A model generated the notes under the pieces. The model saw nothing but the letters and a program-made list of their open reading frames with translations. It ran no database searches and was not told the origin of the DNA. From Cupriavidus consociatus (lineage in GTDB: Bacteria; Pseudomonadota; Gammaproteobacteria; Burkholderiales; Burkholderiaceae): a DNA stretch of 64,000 nt. A program made the position numbers and the translations under genes. Below are positions 17,303 through 26,127 of the stretch, in pieces; within the stretch, counting starts at the first letter, position 1; each line of letters starts with the position of its first letter. The stretch covers positions 124,001 through 188,000 of the forward strand of contig NZ_JAGIQA010000008.1 of NCBI RefSeq assembly GCF_017814975.1, in the 5' to 3' direction.

Positions 17303-18277
17303 ATGGCCTTAGCGGTTCGGATATCTACAACAGGTGGCGTGGAGGTGCTGCAATGCTGCGACGTCGGTCGTGAGAGGCCGGCACCTGGCGAAGTCTGGCT
17401 GGACCAGTTGGCAATCGGGGTCAATCCACTTGATGTCAGTCAACGCCGCGGAGACGCGCCAGTGACACTGCCGTCGGGACTCGGCCTCGAGGGCGCTGGC
17501 ACTGTTGGTGCTGTGGGCGAGGGTGTCACAGCTTTCCATGTGGGGGAGCGCGTGGGCTACGCAACAGGTCCGCTGGGCGCATATGCGAGCGGCAGACAAT
17601 ATCCGGCTGAGCGACTGGTCAGGCTACCGGACGCCGTAAGCTTTGATTCGGCGGCGGCGGTGCTGTTCAAAGGGATTACTGCGCAGTATCTCCTGACCAC
17701 TACCTACCCGGTTGGCAACGACACGGTGGCTGTCATCTATGGCGCTGCCGGGGCACTGGGCCAGATCATGGTCCCGTGGGCCAGGCATCTGGGCGCGCGT
17801 GTCATCGGCGTGGTGTCGCGATCCGCGAGTGTCGAGCGGGCCCGTGCGGCGGGCTGTGATCATGTGCTGGTGTTTGACTCGGCCACAATGGGTGAGCAGG
17901 TGGCGGACATCACGCGGGGCCGGATGGCAGACGTGGTGTATGACGGCGTGGGGAAGGTTTCTTTCGATGCCTCGCTGAATTGTCTCCGCCCGCGCGGCCT
18001 CATGGTGTCGTTTGGCATGACCTCAGGTGCGCCCTCTCCCGTCAGCGTATCGACGCTGAATGCCAAAGGCTCCCTGTACCTGACACGCCCCTCGCTGGCG
18101 GCGCATACGGCATCATCAGAGGTATACCAGCAACGGGCGCATGAGGTGCTACGCGCGCTGGAGACCGGCATTATCCGCGCCGATCCCAGGCACATTTTCT
18201 CCCTTTCCGACGTACGGACAGCCCATGCGCTGCTTGAGCAAGGCAAGACAGAGGGCGCCGTTATACTGAAGCCCTGA
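17303..18277 (+). CDS. quinone oxidoreductase (MDR family)
   Basis: A 324-residue medium-chain dehydrogenase/reductase of the zinc-free quinone oxidoreductase (QOR/zeta-crystallin) type: GVNPLDVSQRRG, GLGLEGAGTVGAVGEGV, the NADPH motif YGAAGALGQIMVPWARHLGA and a C-terminal GKTEGAVILKP. No structural zinc cysteines. AAGGAG sits eight bases before the ATG at 17303. It is followed closely by a LysR gene on the same strand. Likely reduces a quinone or enone with NADPH; the physiological substrate is unknown. Confidence 0.8.
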   Translation: MALAVRISTTGGVEVLQCCDVGRERPAPGEVWLDQLAIGVNPLDVSQRRGDAPVTLPSGLGLEGAGTVGAVGEGVTAFHVGERVGYATGPLGAYASGRQYPAERLVRLPDAVSFDSAAAVLFKGITAQYLLTTTYPVGNDTVAVIYGAAGALGQIMVPWARHLGARVIGVVSRSASVERARAAGCDHVLVFDSATMGEQVADITRGRMADVVYDGVGKVSFDASLNCLRPRGLMVSFGMTSGAPSPVSVSTLNAKGSLYLTRPSLAAHTASSEVYQQRAHEVLRALETGIIRADPRHIFSLSDVRTAHALLEQGKTEGAVILKP

Positions 18278-18325
18278 CGTCATGAGAAGCCGAGCCACCG
18301 ATGGCGCATCGTGCCGGCCGCCACA

Positions 18326-19243
18326 ATGAGCGCATTCGAAAGCCAACATGCCGACCAGATCGGGGCACTGCTAGCCTTACACGACGGCGGTACCTTTGCC
18401 CAGGCGGGCAAGATTCTGCAACGACATCCAACCGTGATTTCAAAGCGGATCGCGGAGCTGGAGTCACGGCTTGGCGTTCGCCTGGTCGAACGCTCGACGC
18501 GGCACGTCCGATTTACTGAAGCAGGAATCCGCTACATCCAACGGTTGCGCGAAGCAGAGACGGTATTGGCGGATGCCGAACGCGAGGTGTCCGAAGCTGC
18601 GGTACAGGCAACGGGAACGCTTCGTCTCGCTCTGCCGGGTGCGCTGGGGCGGCTGTGGCTGGCTCCCTTGATTACCGAGTTCGCATCAATGAACCCTGAT
18701 CTGATCGTTCACGCGGAATACTCCGAGCAGTTTGTGGACATCATCGCGGAGGGTTTCGATGCGGCGATTCGTGTGGGTGAGTTGACTGACAGCCGGCTAC
18801 GGGCCAGGAAGCTATGTGACCACCACAGGATTCTCTGTGCTTCGCCAGAGTACTTGCGCAAGCGCGGCATGCCGGAAACGCCGGCTGACTTGGTCCGCCA
18901 CAATTGCCTCGGCTTCACCGGGCTTGCCACGTACCCTGCATGGAAGCTTTCGGATGGAAACCGTAAGGAGACGGTTACTGTGCGCGGAAATCTTTCCAGC
19001 AACGAGAATTCAACGCTGCTTCTGGCAGCGGTGCGAGGTGTCGGCATCATTGCGGGCGGCGACTGGTTGATGAGCCGGGATATTGCATCCGGGAAGCTCG
19101 TCCGCGTGTTACCACAATGGTGTCTTGACGCGCGTTCCGGCATCTACTTCGTCACGCCGTCGATCAAACACACCCCTGCAAAACTGAAGCTATTCAAACA
19201 ATGGATTGAAGAGAAGTTTGTTCAGAAGCCGCCATGGGCCTGA
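18326..19243 (+). CDS. LysR-family regulator
   Basis: A ~305-residue LysR protein: HTH in LLALHDGGTFAQAGKILQRH and ISKRIAELESRLGVRLVERS, then the effector domain with ASPEYLRKRGMPETPADLVR. The start is uncertain between GTG at 18311 and ATG at 18326; neither has a clear Shine-Dalgarno. It is placed 48 bases after the quinone oxidoreductase stop, on the same strand, so it may be co-transcribed with it rather than divergent. Confidence 0.8.
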   Translation: MSAFESQHADQIGALLALHDGGTFAQAGKILQRHPTVISKRIAELESRLGVRLVERSTRHVRFTEAGIRYIQRLREAETVLADAEREVSEAAVQATGTLRLALPGALGRLWLAPLITEFASMNPDLIVHAEYSEQFVDIIAEGFDAAIRVGELTDSRLRARKLCDHHRILCASPEYLRKRGMPETPADLVRHNCLGFTGLATYPAWKLSDGNRKETVTVRGNLSSNENSTLLLAAVRGVGIIAGGDWLMSRDIASGKLVRVLPQWCLDARSGIYFVTPSIKHTPAKLKLFKQWIEEKFVQKPPWA

Positions 19244-19377
19244 GTCCAGCCCCCCCCGGTGAGGATGTCCTGACGGGGGCGACATTGCTGAAACTTGGGT
19301 GAAAGCATAGTTATTCGGTTTGTTTTGCACAAATCAGAATTACTACAGGAGATCAATACAGACCTCAAAGGTGCATC

Positions 19378-20292
19378 GTGGCATCCAGAAAGCTATCGGA
19401 AAACTGGGACGACTACCGCTATTTTCTTGCCGTGGCGCGTACCGGCACGCTGTCGGCGGCCGCAGAGCGGCTCGGCACAGAACACACGACAGTGTCCCGG
19501 CGCATTCGCTCACTGGAAAGTGGACTGAACAACCGCCTGTTCCATAAGAGCACGACCGGTTACGTTCTCACGCCAGAAGGAGAGCGAGTGCTTGAAATCG
19601 TGCAAGGCATCGAGAGCGCATTCTATACCTCTCGCGCGATGGCAGGTGCCGAAACCAATGAAGTGGAAGGCGTCGTGCGCATCGGTGCGCCTGACGGATT
19701 TGGTTCACACTTTCTCGCACCGCGGGTTCATGAGCTGACCGAAGCAAATCCGCGCCTGGAGATTGAGATCTTCGCAGCGCCAAGGATCTTCAGCCTATCC
19801 AAACGGGAAGCGGATATCGCAATCAGCCTTTCCGGCGCGCAGCATCTACGGGTAGCCTCACGACGGCTTACCGATTACCGCATGTTTGTGTATGGCTCCA
19901 AAGCCTATCTGCGACATGCGGCGCCAATCACGGCGATGCAGGACCTTAAAGACCATCCCTTTGTCGGTTATGTCGAGGAGGGGCTGTTTGCGCCCGAACT
20001 CAACTATCTGCACGCAATCGATGCAGGTATTCAGCCACGCATCCGCAGCTCGGCGTTGCTGCCTCAAGTTTTCGCGGCGGCGGGTGGACACGGGCTGGCA
20101 ATCCTGCCTGCGTATATTGCAGCATCATTTCCCGATCTCGTAGCCGTGCTTCCCGGGCAGTTCAGCTTGACGCGATCATTCCATATGCATGTGCACGAGG
20201 ATCATCGCAAGGCAGCTCATATTCGCGTGGTGGCCAGCTTCGTCGCGAGACTAGTCCAGGACAACTTGGCGCTATTCATGCGAGATGCATAA
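19378..20292 (+). CDS. LysR-family regulator
   Basis: A 304-residue LysR protein close in type to the one at 9127: both carry NWDD, HTTV-RRI and L-SL within the HTH. The GTG at 19378 follows AAAGGTG. The effector lobe contains GHGLAILPAYIA. It is transcribed away from the next gene's 3' end, and its target is not obvious; the zinc-free alcohol dehydrogenase at 20722, convergent with it, is one possibility. Confidence 0.8.
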   Translation: MASRKLSENWDDYRYFLAVARTGTLSAAAERLGTEHTTVSRRIRSLESGLNNRLFHKSTTGYVLTPEGERVLEIVQGIESAFYTSRAMAGAETNEVEGVVRIGAPDGFGSHFLAPRVHELTEANPRLEIEIFAAPRIFSLSKREADIAISLSGAQHLRVASRRLTDYRMFVYGSKAYLRHAAPITAMQDLKDHPFVGYVEEGLFAPELNYLHAIDAGIQPRIRSSALLPQVFAAAGGHGLAILPAYIAASFPDLVAVLPGQFSLTRSFHMHVHEDHRKAAHIRVVASFVARLVQDNLALFMRDA

Positions 20293-20721
20293 TCGTGGCA
20301 TCCCGGTCGACGACATGGTACAGGTCCGAACCTGCCTAGGGTGACCTTTTTTGCCGGTCTTACTTGATACCAACCACTCAGGTCGTAGCCATCGATATGC
20401 CGACCGGAAGCGGACGCTTACCAGGGCACCCCACTTCGAGGCATACAAGCTACCGGTTCCTGTGCGTGCTTCTGCAGCCCGGGCCCGTCACGGGCCGAGG
20501 CGACACTCGTGCAGATAGACGTGCGCGGTGCAGCAGCGGTCTTTTCCGGCGCAGCGACCTCGACCATTGCTGCGGCCGAGGCCCGGCTGGAGCAGCAATC
20601 CAGGATAGCGAGTCCGGCAATCATGCTTACTACATAGATGTGCCTGGCCGGAGTCATGATAAAAACGTGTTGGATTCTAGGGGTGCGAGCATCATCAGCG
20701 CGTACGCGATGCTCAGGATAT
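20293..20721. other. intergenic between convergent genes
   Basis: On the minus strand a 79-codon frame from 20657 to 20418 begins with a hydrophobic stretch resembling a signal sequence (VVSMIAGLAILDCC), but it lacks a ribosome site and continues into low-complexity sequence. I do not call it a gene. Confidence 0.35.
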
Positions 20722-21744
20722 TTAAGCCTTGTCATGTTGTATGCAGACCTTCCCGAAATGCTGCCCGCTGGAAAGGTAGTCAAGCGCCATGCCCAATTCA
20801 CCGAAATCAAACACTCGGTCAATCACCGGGCGGAGCTTGTGCTGGGCGATAGCTTTGGCCATCGCTTCGAAATCATCCCGGCTGCCGACGGTAATGCCCT
20901 GCAGTTTGATGTGACGCGTCACGACCTGCCCTAAGGGCACGTTGCAATCTGAGCCGGCGAGCACACCTATCAAGCTGATCGTTCCACCGGTACGTATTGC
21001 GCGTAGGGACTGCTCGAGCGTTCCCGCACCACCCACCTCGATGATGTGGTCCACGCCAGTGCCGCCGGCGATCTCTCGTGCGACTTTCCCCCATTGCTCG
21101 TTCTCACGATAGTTTATGGTTTCGTCCGCACCCAGCGCATGCACTTTCGCAAGCTTTTGATCGCTCGAAGATGTGGCAATGACACGAGCACCAAGGAGCT
21201 TGGCGAATTGCAGGGCGAAAAGGGAAACGCCCCCAGTCCCCTGGATCAGCACCGTGTCGCCCGGCTTGATTCGCCCTTCCGTGACCAACGCCCGCCAAGC
21301 AGTTACCGCAGCCGTCGGGAGCGTTGCAGCCTCAACGTCTGTCAGATGGCTTGGCGCTGCACAGACCCCGTCCGCCGGGAGCACGATATAGTCCGCCATC
21401 GTGCCATCTTGCTCACAGCCCAGGCTAAACCGGAAGCGCGCGTTGTCGGGCGCACCACTCAGCCAGCTTTGGTAGAAAACTGGACACACCCGATCCCCGA
21501 CCTGAACCTGCGTGACGCCACGTCCTACTGCGTCAATAATGCCAGCACCATCGCTTAGCATCACCAGGGGTAGCTCTTGCATTCTTTTGCCATAGCCGCG
21601 AAGTGGAATGATCAAGTCTCGGTAGTTCAATGCGTTCGCCGAGATTTTGACACGTACCTGCCCGTCCCTCGGTATTGGTAATGTACGTTCACTAATGCGA
21701 ATGTTCTCCCTCTTCCATTCGCCTTCAACCTGGCATACCCGCAT
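20722..21744 (-). CDS. zinc-type alcohol dehydrogenase-like MDR protein
   Basis: A 340-residue MDR oxidoreductase: ANALNYRDLIIPLRGYG, VMLSDGAGIIDAVGRGVTQV, then PTAAVTAWRALVTEG and the nucleotide motif IQGTGGVSLFALQFAKLLGA. The catalytic zinc ligands of true alcohol dehydrogenases are largely missing, so it more likely reduces enoyl or quinone substrates. GGAGACGCC precedes the ATG. Monocistronic, convergent with the LysR gene to its left. Confidence 0.78.
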   Translation of the reverse strand: MRVCQVEGEWKRENIRISERTLPIPRDGQVRVKISANALNYRDLIIPLRGYGKRMQELPLVMLSDGAGIIDAVGRGVTQVQVGDRVCPVFYQSWLSGAPDNARFRFSLGCEQDGTMADYIVLPADGVCAAPSHLTDVEAATLPTAAVTAWRALVTEGRIKPGDTVLIQGTGGVSLFALQFAKLLGARVIATSSSDQKLAKVHALGADETINYRENEQWGKVAREIAGGTGVDHIIEVGGAGTLEQSLRAIRTGGTISLIGVLAGSDCNVPLGQVVTRHIKLQGITVGSRDDFEAMAKAIAQHKLRPVIDRVFDFGELGMALDYLSSGQHFGKVCIQHDKA

Positions 21745-22325
21745 GGCGTCTCCTGATTCGGTCCTTCGCCTTGAGGCGAGGGTAGGCCTTCATCATGGAT
21801 TTATAAAGGAGGAAATTCAACTTGATGTTGACGGGTTATGTGCATATGTGAACTGCATGGGATGCTCGAATAGGGTTGGATATCTGGCCTCTCGAAATAA
21901 CCTTAGGCGCGCCGCGTATGGGCCGATTTCCGAGAATCATCGGCGGCGCGCGGTCTGGCAGACCCCGCGCGCACCGGGCAATGCATGGCTGGGGATCGGC
22001 AAAAATCAGTCCGTTGAGCAGCCGCGAACGGTCATTCGGGCCGCGCACGGGGACAGTCTAACGCTACCGATTGACGGAAAATCTACCACTCCGGCCGTTC
22101 GGCGTTGAGTCGCTGGACGGCAGAGACGGGTCGGAAGTCGCTTCTGGCGCTGCAGAGTCCGGCCCCAAATGGCCAGCGGGTCGAGACCGGCCAGAAGCGG
22201 CCTGTACCTCGCCATCAAGGCCTCTAGCTCAGTAATGGCGGCTTCCAAGCTCGGAGGGACAACAATTTGGCCAGCCAAAGACGCCCCACCCCACCGAGCG
22301 GGGGCGTCTCCCTGTTTAATCCCTG
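21745..22325. other. intergenic, no gene recognised
   Basis: The left third is A+T-richer than the flanks; the right third is very G+C-rich, like the methyltransferase gene beside it. A minus-strand frame (22006-22359) with an alpha-helical stretch ITELEALMARYRPLL overlaps the methyltransferase end; I cannot support it as a gene. Confidence 0.35.
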
Positions 22326-23189
22326 TCAGCTTACCGGATTGCGTGCCATGACGATCCACGCCGCGCCGTTGATCATCACCGACCGCTCGCCGGGGAGGCC
22401 CGCGAAGGCGGCACGAACTGCGGCCGAGGCGCGGGCGCGGATGTCGTCGGGCTGATCAGCGAGCGCACGCGACAACGGGCCGACCTCGAGTGTCATCTTC
22501 ACGGCGTCGTCGATCGCAGCGTCCCGCGTCCCGCCCTCGCCGAATGGGACGGAAGCGTCGAAGGGGGCGATCGCAATATCGGTGAAGCCGGCCGCCGTCA
22601 GGATGCGTGCCACGCGCCCCCGATCGCCGAACGAAAACGGGCCGGGCGCTTCGGGATCGGGCAGCGCGCTCGGCGGGACGATGCCCTTGAGCGCGCCCAT
22701 CGGCAGGCGCACCCAATCGTTCTCGGCCGCGCCGCGCCAGCAGACGAAAGCGACCCGCCCGCCGGGCCGGAGCGCGCGTCGCATGTGGGCGAACGCCGCT
22801 ATCGGATCGTCGAAGAACATCACCCCGAAACGCGAGAACAGGATGTCGAACGCGCCCTCGGGCAGCTCTGCGCTGCTGGCGTCGGCCACCTGAAACAGGG
22901 CCGGCGTATCCTGTTGCGCAAGCGCGCGCGCTCGGCCGATCAGCGGTTCGGATATGTCCACGCCCAGCACTTGGCCCCCTGCGCCGACGCGGGCTGCGAG
23001 AGCCAGACTCGACGCGCCCGCGCCGCAGCCGATGTCCAGCACGCGCTCACCCGTCGCGGGCGCGGCGGCTTCTATCGCGGCCTGGCCGAACACCGCCACC
23101 ATAGCGTCGAGCCGCGCCTGGTTGGCGACCCAGCGCTCCCCGCTTTGACCATTCCAGTCACCGACCTGATCGGCACTTTGCTCTGCCAT
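22326..23189 (-). CDS. class I SAM-dependent methyltransferase
   Basis: A 287-residue methyltransferase. Motif I is VLDIGCGAGASSLALA, the acidic loop after strand 2 is VLGVDISEPL, and motif III/IV reads FDILFSRFGVMFFDDP. The pattern is typical of the UbiE-like group annotated in Sphingomonas and other alphaproteobacteria. AAGGAGATGAC before ATG 23189 sets the start. Its G+C-rich codon use stands out from the surrounding genes, as does that of the oxidoreductase upstream on the same strand; the two probably arrived together. Substrate unknown. Confidence 0.82.
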   Translation of the reverse strand: MAEQSADQVGDWNGQSGERWVANQARLDAMVAVFGQAAIEAAAPATGERVLDIGCGAGASSLALAARVGAGGQVLGVDISEPLIGRARALAQQDTPALFQVADASSAELPEGAFDILFSRFGVMFFDDPIAAFAHMRRALRPGGRVAFVCWRGAAENDWVRLPMGALKGIVPPSALPDPEAPGPFSFGDRGRVARILTAAGFTDIAIAPFDASVPFGEGGTRDAAIDDAVKMTLEVGPLSRALADQPDDIRARASAAVRAAFAGLPGERSVMINGAAWIVMARNPVS

Positions 23190-23285
23190 GTCATCTCCTT
23201 GACTCGACGATCCGTCCTTCATCGCGCCGATCTACGCCAACCTTTTCGAAGGCGACGACGCAACGGGAGAAAGGAATCTGTGCTC

Positions 23286-24179
23286 TCAAACAACCATCGA
23301 CTGCTGGGCGAAGATAGCCGCCATCGCGCCCTGCGATGATGCCTGGGTGACCGAGGGCAAGAAGGGCGTGGCGAGGTCGCCAGCGGCGTAGATGCCGGGG
23401 ATGCTGGTTTGGCGGCGCTCGTCGACTTTAAGGACGATGCCAGTGGGCGTATCGACCGTGGCAAGGCCCAGTGATTCATGCAGGCTTGCGGACGGCTTGT
23501 TGCGCGGATGGGCGAACAGGACGTCGACCGCGACATTGCGGCGGGTATCGAGATTGACGGTGGTGATATGGCCCTTGTGATGGGCGATCTCGATAATCCG
23601 GCCATCGACGACAGGTATGTTGCGGCGCGCCAGATCGGCCTGGATTTCGGCCGCAATGTCATGACCATCGGCGAAGACAGTCAACTTGTCAGTCCAATCG
23701 CGGAACAGCCTGGCAGACTGGTGCGACTGTGGGCCGGACCAGAGGAGGCCCCAATGCTGGCCGGCGACTTCAAAGCCGTCGCAATAGGGGCAGGGCACGA
23801 TGGACGTGCCCCAGCTTTCGGCAAAGCCCGGAACATCAGGCATCTGGTCGGCGACGCCATAGCTCAGGATGAGGCGGCGCGCCCTCAGGCTTTCGTGATC
23901 GTCAGTGACGACGCAGAAATCGTCGATGGCGCCAGACACGCTCTCGGCCCGAGCATTGACCAGCCTGATCGTTGGATACCGCGCGAGTTGCTGCCGCGCC
24001 TCGACTAGGATGTCCAGCGGCGGCTTGTGATCATGGCCGAGCAGGCCATGCGAGTGGCCGGCGAAGCGATTGCGCGGCAGGCCGGTATCGAGAACGGTGA
24101 CCTTGCGGCGGGCACGGCCGAGCTGCAGGGCGGCGGCGAGGCCGGCAAAGCTGCCGCCGATGATGATGACGTCATTCAT
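23286..24179 (-). CDS. thioredoxin reductase-like FAD/NAD(P) oxidoreductase
   Basis: A 297-residue flavoprotein. The FAD motif is VIIIGGSFAGLAAALQLG, the redox pair is CPYC in IVPCPYCDGFEV, and the C-terminal FAD motif is GIYAAGDLATPFLPSV. It resembles TrxR-like enzymes and the GliT/HlmI group of small-molecule dithiol oxidases. These share the CxxC but act on small dithiols; which applies here is unknown. ATG at 24179 begins the FAD motif at once. It lies 96 bases upstream of the methyltransferase, and a TetR gene diverges from it. Confidence 0.8.
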   Translation of the reverse strand: MNDVIIIGGSFAGLAAALQLGRARRKVTVLDTGLPRNRFAGHSHGLLGHDHKPPLDILVEARQQLARYPTIRLVNARAESVSGAIDDFCVVTDDHESLRARRLILSYGVADQMPDVPGFAESWGTSIVPCPYCDGFEVAGQHWGLLWSGPQSHQSARLFRDWTDKLTVFADGHDIAAEIQADLARRNIPVVDGRIIEIAHHKGHITTVNLDTRRNVAVDVLFAHPRNKPSASLHESLGLATVDTPTGIVLKVDERRQTSIPGIYAAGDLATPFLPSVTQASSQGAMAAIFAQQSMVV

Positions 24180-24408
24180 GGTGCTGGGCTCCGTGTTGTG
24201 GCTAGAGGGGTGGCTGGGCCTGGTGCGCAATAACGTCCGGAGATAAGCGCTTGAGACGGTCAGCGACCAGGGGGCTTCGGCATTGGCGAGAAAGTTGCCC
24301 ATGGCTGTATTGACCGGCCGGACAATGCCGCATTCGTTATCGCCGGGCGGCCCGGGGAAACCTGATTTGGACAACCCGGTTGAAACCTACCCTTGGCTTG
24401 CACATTTG

Positions 24409-24447
24409 CGATACTACGTGGTATCGTAGTGCAAGTATTTAAATACT
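24409..24447. promoter_or_regulatory. nested palindromes in TetR/oxidoreductase gap
   Basis: CGATAC-TACGTG-GTATCG (24409-24426) overlaps ACTACG-TGGTAT-CGTAGT (24413-24430), so one site carries two interlocking perfect inverted repeats. Four bases on, AGTATTTAAATACT (24434-24447) is a 14-bp perfect palindrome. They lie 20-60 bases before the TetR start and are strong candidates for its operator(s). Confidence 0.55.
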
Positions 24448-24466
24448 GTCAAGTACTGGAATTGTC

Positions 24467-25099
24467 GTGACCGAAAACAGCCAGGGCCGGCGCGGCCGGC
24501 CCGCCAACGAGGCGCTTCGCCAAACGATAGTTGACACCGCCTGCGAACTCTTCGTGGAACTGGGTTTTCAAGCGACGACCATGGACAAGGTCGCCCAGCG
24601 GGCGAAGATATCCAAGCTAAGCATCTATCGGCACTTCGAGAACAAGGAGGCGCTGTTCAGCGCGGCCATGGTGGCCCGCTGCGAGCAGTTTGCACCGCAG
24701 GCCCTTTTTGAAGGCGTCGACGGTTCGGCCGAAGACCAGCTCATGGCGGTGGGGTCATCCCTGCTTCGCACGCTGTTGAGCCCGGACGTCCGCAGTGTCG
24801 AAGCCATGGTTTTGGCCGACAAGACGAATCAAAAGTCGTTAAGCAAGCTCCATTACGAGGCCGGGCCCGCTCATGTCATCACCCAAATCGAGGCCGTGTT
24901 GCGTCAGTTGCACGCGAAAGCGATTCTGAACGTACCCGATGCTCTCCAGTCCGCCCGCTTGTTTGCCGCGCTTTTCAAAGGATCCGATCTCCTGCTTATC
25001 GCCCGCTTCGACGAGGCGAGAGCAGAGGACGACAACGAAATCGAATCCTATTGCCGGTCAGCCGTCACCATGTTCATCGCCGCGCACGGTGGCATCTAA
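24467..25099 (+). CDS. TetR-family regulator
   Basis: A 210-residue TetR repressor: N-terminal HTH FVELGFQATTMDKVAQRAKI then SKLSIYRHFENKEALFSAAM, with a helical ligand domain of the C-terminal type seen in AcrR/TetR_C_7 relatives. The start is GTG at 24467; no strong Shine-Dalgarno is visible. It diverges from the oxidoreductase/methyltransferase pair, and palindromes lie in the gap, so it most likely represses them. Confidence 0.82.
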   Translation: MTENSQGRRGRPANEALRQTIVDTACELFVELGFQATTMDKVAQRAKISKLSIYRHFENKEALFSAAMVARCEQFAPQALFEGVDGSAEDQLMAVGSSLLRTLLSPDVRSVEAMVLADKTNQKSLSKLHYEAGPAHVITQIEAVLRQLHAKAILNVPDALQSARLFAALFKGSDLLLIARFDEARAEDDNEIESYCRSAVTMFIAAHGGI

Positions 25100-25360
25100 A
25101 GATGCCATCGCGGCCGATGAAGAACACGCAGCAGTTGCATACGCTGTTCGCCCTGAGCAACCCATGGATGATGCGTGGACGACTGATGGGCGAGGCCATT
25201 GCATGAGCGCAAAAGCCGTCCGCGCGGGCAGGCACCACTGCGGCCTAAGTGGAACGACAGAGAAGGGTCGGCTTCTGCCGCGACAGCGGCCTCTGACGAG
25301 GGCAAACTAAGTTTCCCGTCGCTTATGTCACCACGGCAGCACAATGCCTGGATCGCTACA

Positions 25361-26005
25361 TCAGGTGGCAGAGCAAATGCGTTGAATCACTTGGTCGATA
25401 TAACGCTTACATAGCCGTCCCGAGTCCTCTTGGAACATCTTGATCCGCTTCGTGTTCTCAAGGATCAGCAAACCGACGCAATGACCAAAAAACGCGGTCA
25501 CCTCCGTCTTCGCCTCCGCTTCTGACGCACCCAGTTCCTGCAATCCTCGGCCGAATGGTGTCAGAGCGTCTCGCAGCCTCGCATTCAGTGTGGCATTGAG
25601 GTCCGGGGTGAGGCCATGCGGCCGCATTCCACCGAAAAGGTAGAACCCAAGGTCGAGGTCGCGGGGATTGTTGGCATAAAACTCGTAGAAGCCAAGTGCC
25701 GCCCGCACGGCCCGCTCTCTTGCAGAGCGGGGAGCCGTCACGCTTTGGGCAACTGCCTCATTTAGCCGCTCAAGCGATTCGGCTAGAAGCGCCCCATAAA
25801 TCTCTTCTTTGGCTTGAAAGTACGAGTAGATCGCGCCGGGGGTGTACCCGGCCTGCTTGGCGATCTCACGAATATTTGCGCCTTCCAGGCCGCGCTCTTC
25901 GAAAACCTGCCGGGCTGCCGCCAGGATGTGGGCGCGCTTCGCTTCGCTTACAGCGGCCTTCCTGTCGAGCCGCTGCCTGTCATGGGTCTCTGCAGTTGCA
26001 CTCAT
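25361..26005 (-). CDS. TetR-family regulator
   Basis: A 214-residue TetR protein: AKRAHILAAARQVFEERGLE, GANIREIAKQAGYTPGAIYS, YFQAKEEIYGALL. AAGGAGAAACCCCT precedes the ATG. It is divergent from the AbfD-like gene at 26128 and probably controls that operon. A near-palindrome, TTGAACATTGTTTAA, is at 26060-26074 in the gap. Confidence 0.83.
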   Translation of the reverse strand: MSATAETHDRQRLDRKAAVSEAKRAHILAAARQVFEERGLEGANIREIAKQAGYTPGAIYSYFQAKEEIYGALLAESLERLNEAVAQSVTAPRSARERAVRAALGFYEFYANNPRDLDLGFYLFGGMRPHGLTPDLNATLNARLRDALTPFGRGLQELGASEAEAKTEVTAFFGHCVGLLILENTKRIKMFQEDSGRLCKRYIDQVIQRICSAT

Positions 26006-26127
26006 AGGGGTTTCTCCTTGGCAACCATTGTGCCATAAAAACGAACGCTTGAAATTTCATTGAACATTGTTTAATTTAAAAAACAGGAGTTTAGCGCCAT
26101 GTACCCGCCCCACCAAAGGAGCTCCAA

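Noticed and set aside
20418..20657. Possible small exported protein with signal-like start
   Set aside because: No Shine-Dalgarno, low-complexity tail and no homologue that I recognise.
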